The notes under the pieces were generated by a model, which was not told the origin of the DNA, did not search any database, and saw only the letters and a list, made by a program, of their open reading frames with translations. The position numbers and the translations under genes were made by a program. This document shows positions 21,041-24,441 of a stretch of 24,441 nt of DNA, piece by piece. Origin of the DNA: an uncultured Eubacterium sp. (GTDB lineage: Bacteria; Bacillota; Clostridia; Lachnospirales; Lachnospiraceae); NCBI GenBank assembly GCA_934322085.1, contig CAKRGF010000036.1, positions 1 to 24,441 of the forward strand, given 5' to 3'. Position 1 is the stretch's first letter. Every line of letters starts with the position of its first letter.

Positions 21041-22201
21041 TTATGCTGTCTGTTTTGACTGCCGTTTCGCTCTTGCTAAAGCAAGTCCGAGGCAGACAAA
21101 ACAGGCTGCAAATAACACTTCAATTCCCATGTATCTCCACAGTAAGCCCAGTGAACTTTGATAATTTCCACTGTCAATCAGCCGTGCTCCCATGATATAC
21201 CAGTAGGCCGGAAGAAAATGAGCAATTTTTATAATTCCATCTCCTAGAAATTCAATTGGCACAAATACGCCGGACAGAAAACTCATTCCCAATGCAATGA
21301 CATTTGATACCATACTGACAGTCTCCGCCTTTTTCATAACCTGACCAATTAAAAATACAATACCAAGTGCCACCATCAAAAATGCGAGGAGGTTTAAGCA
21401 GTGTAATCCGCCCTGCACGGTAAACACCCTTTCCCTTGCCCCAATCACGGCACACACAAGATATAAAATTCCAAACAACAATCCTGCCGATAAAGTACCT
21501 AAAATGGTTTCACGGTTTGTTTTAGCAAACGAGTATGCGGAGCACTGAATCCGTTCTCGAATCTGCGGTTTGTGAAGAACTACCAAAACCGGTGATATTC
21601 CTACAATACACAAGCACAAAAGAATGTACGGAACATACGCAAAGAAATAATACACAAAGCTGTGTGTCGTTTTTCCTCCTGTTTCCAATACGTTCACATC
21701 AACCGTTTTCTCATCTGCCTTTCCCGCTTTTGCAAGTGCCTCCTTCACAGAAAATCCGCCGCCAATATATCCTCTTACCAGATTCATATATTGTGTAATC
21801 ATCTGCTCAAAGGATTCCTTGTAAATGGTTCCCGGAACACCGATAACTTCCATTTTTTTATTCTCGCTGCCACTCAGATAGGATTCAAAAAATCCGCTTG
21901 GAATCCGAAGGACACACGATATGCTCCGGTTGTAAATCTCATCCTGAATGACTTCTTTTTTATCCTCGATATGGACTTTTTCATTTCCCTGCTCCAAATA
22001 AGCGATAAGCGCCCGGCTGATTTCCGAATTATCTGAATCCATCACAGCAAATTTATACGTAGTTGGTGAAAATGTTGCTTCTCCTGTCTTTTCCCCCTGT
22101 GAAGCAGCCGCTAATGCTACCGACAAAAAGATAACTAAGTACATAATAATCTGCCCTTTTTGCTTGCGCAGCACTTGAAAAAATAGTTTATATACTTGCA
22201 T
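21041..22201 (-). CDS. ABC-2 type permease (second subunit)
   Basis: A 386-residue membrane protein with the ABC-2 permease layout. One hydrophobic segment (about 17-33) is followed by a large extracytoplasmic domain (about 40-175) and then five segments in the C-terminal half, including the ABC2_membrane signature around LSGVFVPIEFL. It is the last gene of a three-gene exporter operon and overlaps the preceding permease gene by 14 bp, with AGGAGGAA as ribosome binding site inside that overlap. It pairs with the other permease as a heterodimeric channel. The substrate is not evident; peptide/bacteriocin, drug or lipid exporters of this shape are all known. Confidence 0.9.
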   Translation of the reverse strand: MQVYKLFFQVLRKQKGQIIMYLVIFLSVALAAASQGEKTGEATFSPTTYKFAVMDSDNSEISRALIAYLEQGNEKVHIEDKKEVIQDEIYNRSISCVLRIPSGFFESYLSGSENKKMEVIGVPGTIYKESFEQMITQYMNLVRGYIGGGFSVKEALAKAGKADEKTVDVNVLETGGKTTHSFVYYFFAYVPYILLCLCIVGISPVLVVLHKPQIRERIQCSAYSFAKTNRETILGTLSAGLLFGILYLVCAVIGARERVFTVQGGLHCLNLLAFLMVALGIVFLIGQVMKKAETVSMVSNVIALGMSFLSGVFVPIEFLGDGIIKIAHFLPAYWYIMGARLIDSGNYQSSLGLLWRYMGIEVLFAACFVCLGLALARAKRQSKQTA

Positions 22202-23321
22202 AACGATTCCTCCTTACACGCCAGATACAAATACCGCCAAGAAGCACGGTTAATCCTGCCAGTGACAATACATCTACAAAAAAGCGCTCATATGTGTCAT
22301 AGACGTTTAACGCGTAAAATGCATCCGTGATTAACGCTGCCGGACTGATATCATTAACAATTGGCGCTGTTTTTTCAATGACACCCTTGATTCCGGAAAT
22401 CATCAAATCACTCATGGCACACAATACTAAATTACTGCTGACTAAGACTCCGATTTTTCCGCCCTGTGATAGATGCGCAATACTTCCAATCAGCATACCG
22501 AACACAATACCAAAACTGGTCCCCACAAACAAAAGTAACACGATTGCCGCATAACGCTCGCCAATCTGCAAATTCAGAACAAAACGCATGTAAATAAGAA
22601 GGGCGCACGCTAATACAAACTGAACCAGCTCTGTCGCAGCAAAATCAGCTACAAACATTGTACTTTTTTTCATTCCGCATACATTGCGCCTCTGTCCAAG
22701 CGGTGTAAGATTCGCCTGCATCTGAAGAATTGCTGCACAGCCGGAAAAGGATGCAAACAAACAGGTCATCGCAAAAATCGCATAAAAATAATTGACTACA
22801 TTATCCTGATTTCCCCTCGTATTTTCCTCCTTTGTAAAATACGATATTTCCTGCTGCATCGGTTTTACCGCCTGCTCTATTTTGTCCGGATGTTTTTGTG
22901 CCGTATCCTGAATCAATGTTTCATATTTGGCAAATTGTTTTAAAACGCTTTGCAGCATCGTCTCATCCATGCCGCTTTCTTTCACCGTGAGAGAAAGCTT
23001 ATTTCCCATGTAAATGATGCCCTTTACCTGATCTTCTTCCAACAGTTTTTTTGCTTCCTTTTCTCCGGTATAGGTCGTAATAAGAAGCTTGTTGTCTCCC
23101 TCTGCCGACACAGCATTTAACATCGCTGTAAGTGTCATGTTATCCTGCTCTTTCACAATCGCAACCGGAACCGGCTCAAACTTTTCTGTCCGGTCAAAGA
23201 TATCTCCAAATGCCATATACATAAATGTGGTCAGTGCAAAAGGAAATAGCAGCGTCCAAAAAATGAGTTCTCTGCTTCTCAATGAACTAAGAAGCATATA
23301 CTTAAATTCACGAAAAAACAT
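22188..23321 (-). CDS. ABC-2 type permease (first subunit)
   Basis: A 377-residue membrane protein starting MFFREFKYMLLSSLRSRELIFW at ATG 23321, with GGAGGAG 7 bp upstream; the longer frame from 23339 starts ahead of that site. It has the same plan as its partner: one N-terminal segment, an extracytoplasmic domain (about 40-180), five C-terminal segments. The motif GCAAILQMQANLTPLGQRRNV-like region (about 215) marks an ABC2_membrane_3 type protein. It lies 14 bp after the ATPase gene in the same operon. Confidence 0.9.
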   Translation of the reverse strand: MFFREFKYMLLSSLRSRELIFWTLLFPFALTTFMYMAFGDIFDRTEKFEPVPVAIVKEQDNMTLTAMLNAVSAEGDNKLLITTYTGEKEAKKLLEEDQVKGIIYMGNKLSLTVKESGMDETMLQSVLKQFAKYETLIQDTAQKHPDKIEQAVKPMQQEISYFTKEENTRGNQDNVVNYFYAIFAMTCLFASFSGCAAILQMQANLTPLGQRRNVCGMKKSTMFVADFAATELVQFVLACALLIYMRFVLNLQIGERYAAIVLLLFVGTSFGIVFGMLIGSIAHLSQGGKIGVLVSSNLVLCAMSDLMISGIKGVIEKTAPIVNDISPAALITDAFYALNVYDTYERFFVDVLSLAGLTVLLGGICIWRVRRNRYASI

Positions 23322-23335
23322 GAAATCTCCTCCTC

Positions 23336-24277
23336 TCACACATCCCGAAGTTCTTTTCCGGTAATTTCTAAGAATACATCATTTAATGTTGGCAGTTCCG
23401 AATATACCCTGCCAAACACAAGGTTTTTATCTTTGAGATAATCGAGTACGTGAATCAGGTTATGTGTACCGCCACTGAAGTTTAACGTAAGTTTTCCTTC
23501 ATTATATTCCGTTTTGTACACATGCTCCATACTTCCGAGTGCCTCTAAATTTTCTTCCTGAAGTTCCGGAATCTCAATCGAAACTGTCTCCGTATTTTTA
23601 ATCATTTTTTTCAGTTCATCTTTCGTTCCAATGGCAATCTGCTGTCCCTTGTCCATAATGGCAATCCGGGTACAAATCTGCTCTGCCTCTTCCATATAAT
23701 GAGTGGTGTAAACAATCGTTGCCCCCTCCTCATTTAATTTCTGGATACCCTCTAAAATTTTGTTCCGGCTCTGCGGATCAACTGCCACCGTTGGCTCATC
23801 AAAGAAAATGAGTTTTGGTTTATGGGCAATTCCACAGGCAATGTTTAACCGGCGCAAAAGACCTCCTGACAATTTCTTTGGATAAAATTTGCGAAATTCA
23901 TCAAGACCGACAAAGGCAATTGCATCTTCTACATACTGCTTGCGGAGTTCCTTGTCTCTGATATACAAACCGCAAAAATAATCTACATTTTCATAAACTG
24001 TCAGTTCATCAAACACGGCAACATCCTGCATAACAACACCAATCTCTTTTTTGATATCATACGAATCCGGCTTCATTTCTCTGCCAAATACCTTTACTGT
24101 TCCCTTATCGTATTTAAGCAGTGCGAGGATACAGTTAATCGTTGTTGATTTACCGGAACCATTTGGTCCAAGCAAACCAAAGATTTCTCCTTCTTCCACT
24201 TCCAGATTCAAATGGTCTAATGCTACTAGTTCCTTATATCGTTTCACTAAATTTTCAATTTGAATAACAACAGCCAT
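23336..24277 (-). CDS. ABC transporter ATP-binding subunit
   Basis: A 313-residue ATPase starting MAVVIQIENLVKRYKEL at ATG 24277, with GAGGAGGG about 8 bp upstream; a longer frame to 24310 exists but starts before that site. Walker A is GPNGSGKST (37-45), the Q-loop is in VVMQDVAVFDELTVYENV, the signature is LSGGL (136-140, with L where Q or M is usual, followed by LRRLNIA), Walker B is LIFFDEPT (157-164), and the H-loop is in YTTHYMEE. The C-terminal 90 residues are the usual accessory domain of CcmA/DrrA-type exporter ATPases. It energises the two permeases downstream. Confidence 0.95.
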   Translation of the reverse strand: MAVVIQIENLVKRYKELVALDHLNLEVEEGEIFGLLGPNGSGKSTTINCILALLKYDKGTVKVFGREMKPDSYDIKKEIGVVMQDVAVFDELTVYENVDYFCGLYIRDKELRKQYVEDAIAFVGLDEFRKFYPKKLSGGLLRRLNIACGIAHKPKLIFFDEPTVAVDPQSRNKILEGIQKLNEEGATIVYTTHYMEEAEQICTRIAIMDKGQQIAIGTKDELKKMIKNTETVSIEIPELQEENLEALGSMEHVYKTEYNEGKLTLNFSGGTHNLIHVLDYLKDKNLVFGRVYSELPTLNDVFLEITGKELRDV

Positions 24278-24308
24278 CCTTATCCCTCCTCTTTGTGATG
24301 TTAAACAC

Positions 24309-24337
24309 ATTGTATCATTTTATGCCAGCCGTAAAAA
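24309..24337 (-). promoter_or_regulatory. Possible promoter of the ABC-2 exporter operon
   Basis: On the minus strand, TACAAT (24309-24314) with TTTTTA (24332-24337) 17 bp upstream. The -10 is good, the -35 poor; poor -35 boxes are often activator-dependent. Confidence 0.4.
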
Positions 24338-24361
24338 GTGCCATCCATCATTTTTGAATTG

Positions 24362-24373
24362 TGACATTTGTCA
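24362..24373. promoter_or_regulatory. Candidate operator palindrome between divergent genes
   Basis: TGACA-TT-TGTCA, a perfect 12-bp palindrome lying between the exporter operon and the plus-strand promoter at 24374-24403. A wider inverted repeat, CCATCATTT (24345-24353) and AAATGATGG (24414-24422), encloses it and the plus-strand promoter. Confidence 0.35.
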
Positions 24374-24403
24374 TTTACTTTTTTTGTTTTTTTCCTTTAT
24401 AAT
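24374..24403 (+). promoter_or_regulatory. Sigma-A promoter of a gene entering from the right edge
   Basis: TATAAT (24398-24403) with TTTACT (24374-24379) 18 bp upstream. Confidence 0.65.
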
Positions 24404-24434
24404 AGAACATATCAAATGATGGAGGTTAAAGGGC

Positions 24435-24441
24435 ATGGTAC
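24435..24441 (+). CDS. Start of a truncated plus-strand gene
   Basis: ATG at 24435 follows GATGGAGG by about 9 bp and the promoter at 24374-24403. Only two codons lie inside the window, so the product is unknown. A regulator divergent from the exporter operon would be a usual arrangement, but nothing here shows that. Confidence 0.55.

Overview
The window looks like a chromosomal segment of a motile, saccharolytic member of the Clostridia. Lachnospiraceae is my best guess (Roseburia, Agathobacter or a relative). Reasons: low-to-moderate GC with strong AGGAGG ribosome binding sites and sigma-A promoters; a csrA-flagellin pair; a sigma-D (sigma-28) type promoter; a GH10 xylanase lipoprotein next to a cytoplasmic GH51 arabinofuranosidase; and Pta. 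The family assignment is inference from gene content, not from a marker gene.

Layout. Bases 1-2170 are accessory: a HigB/HigA-type toxin-antitoxin pair, a bidirectional terminator, tRNA-Trp(CCA) on the minus strand, and a PD-(D/E)XK (Rpn/PDDEXK-transposase family) nuclease with a tandem EQGI repeat. A GNAT acetyltransferase follows (2171-2602, minus). Bases 2735-3497 form what I read as a self-contained invertible DNA switch: a 191-residue FimB/FimE-sized tyrosine recombinase enclosed by two inverted 27-bp sites, each with the 10-7-10 layout of a tyrosine-recombinase core site. The segment also carries an outward-facing sigma-D-like promoter. Immediately to the right are a divergent csrA and flagellin. 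Inverting the segment would place the sigma-D promoter about 70 bp upstream of csrA-flagellin; as written, it points away, toward the acetyltransferase. A chemoreceptor fused to a C-terminal PilZ (c-di-GMP) module follows at 5474-7594.

Bases 7595-9797 hold a small structured intergenic RNA candidate, a SEC-C zinc protein and a MATE exporter. Bases 10253-16277, all on the minus strand, hold metF, then (in transcription order) pta, a membrane acyltransferase-3, the GH10 xylanase and the GH51 arabinofuranosidase, closely packed. Bases 16806-19156 (minus) are a Na/Pi cotransporter-PhoU fusion overlapping a PhoB-like regulator. An 11-bp-period Pho-box-like array lies upstream. A divergent ABC exporter (19319-21040) follows, and then an ATPase plus two-permease ABC-2 exporter operon (21041-24277, minus). 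A plus-strand gene begins at the right edge.

Five long palindromes (5145-5374, 9804-9962, 10046-10238, 16361-16543, 16627-16791) fill the larger intergenic gaps. They share one architecture although most of their stem sequence differs: a 7-nt G+T-rich apical loop, three stacked helices, and a one-sided GGGAG internal loop above long outer arms. The compensatory changes suggest a structured RNA or a mobile palindromic element family that I cannot name. The two most interesting signals are the invertible flagellin switch and this palindrome family.
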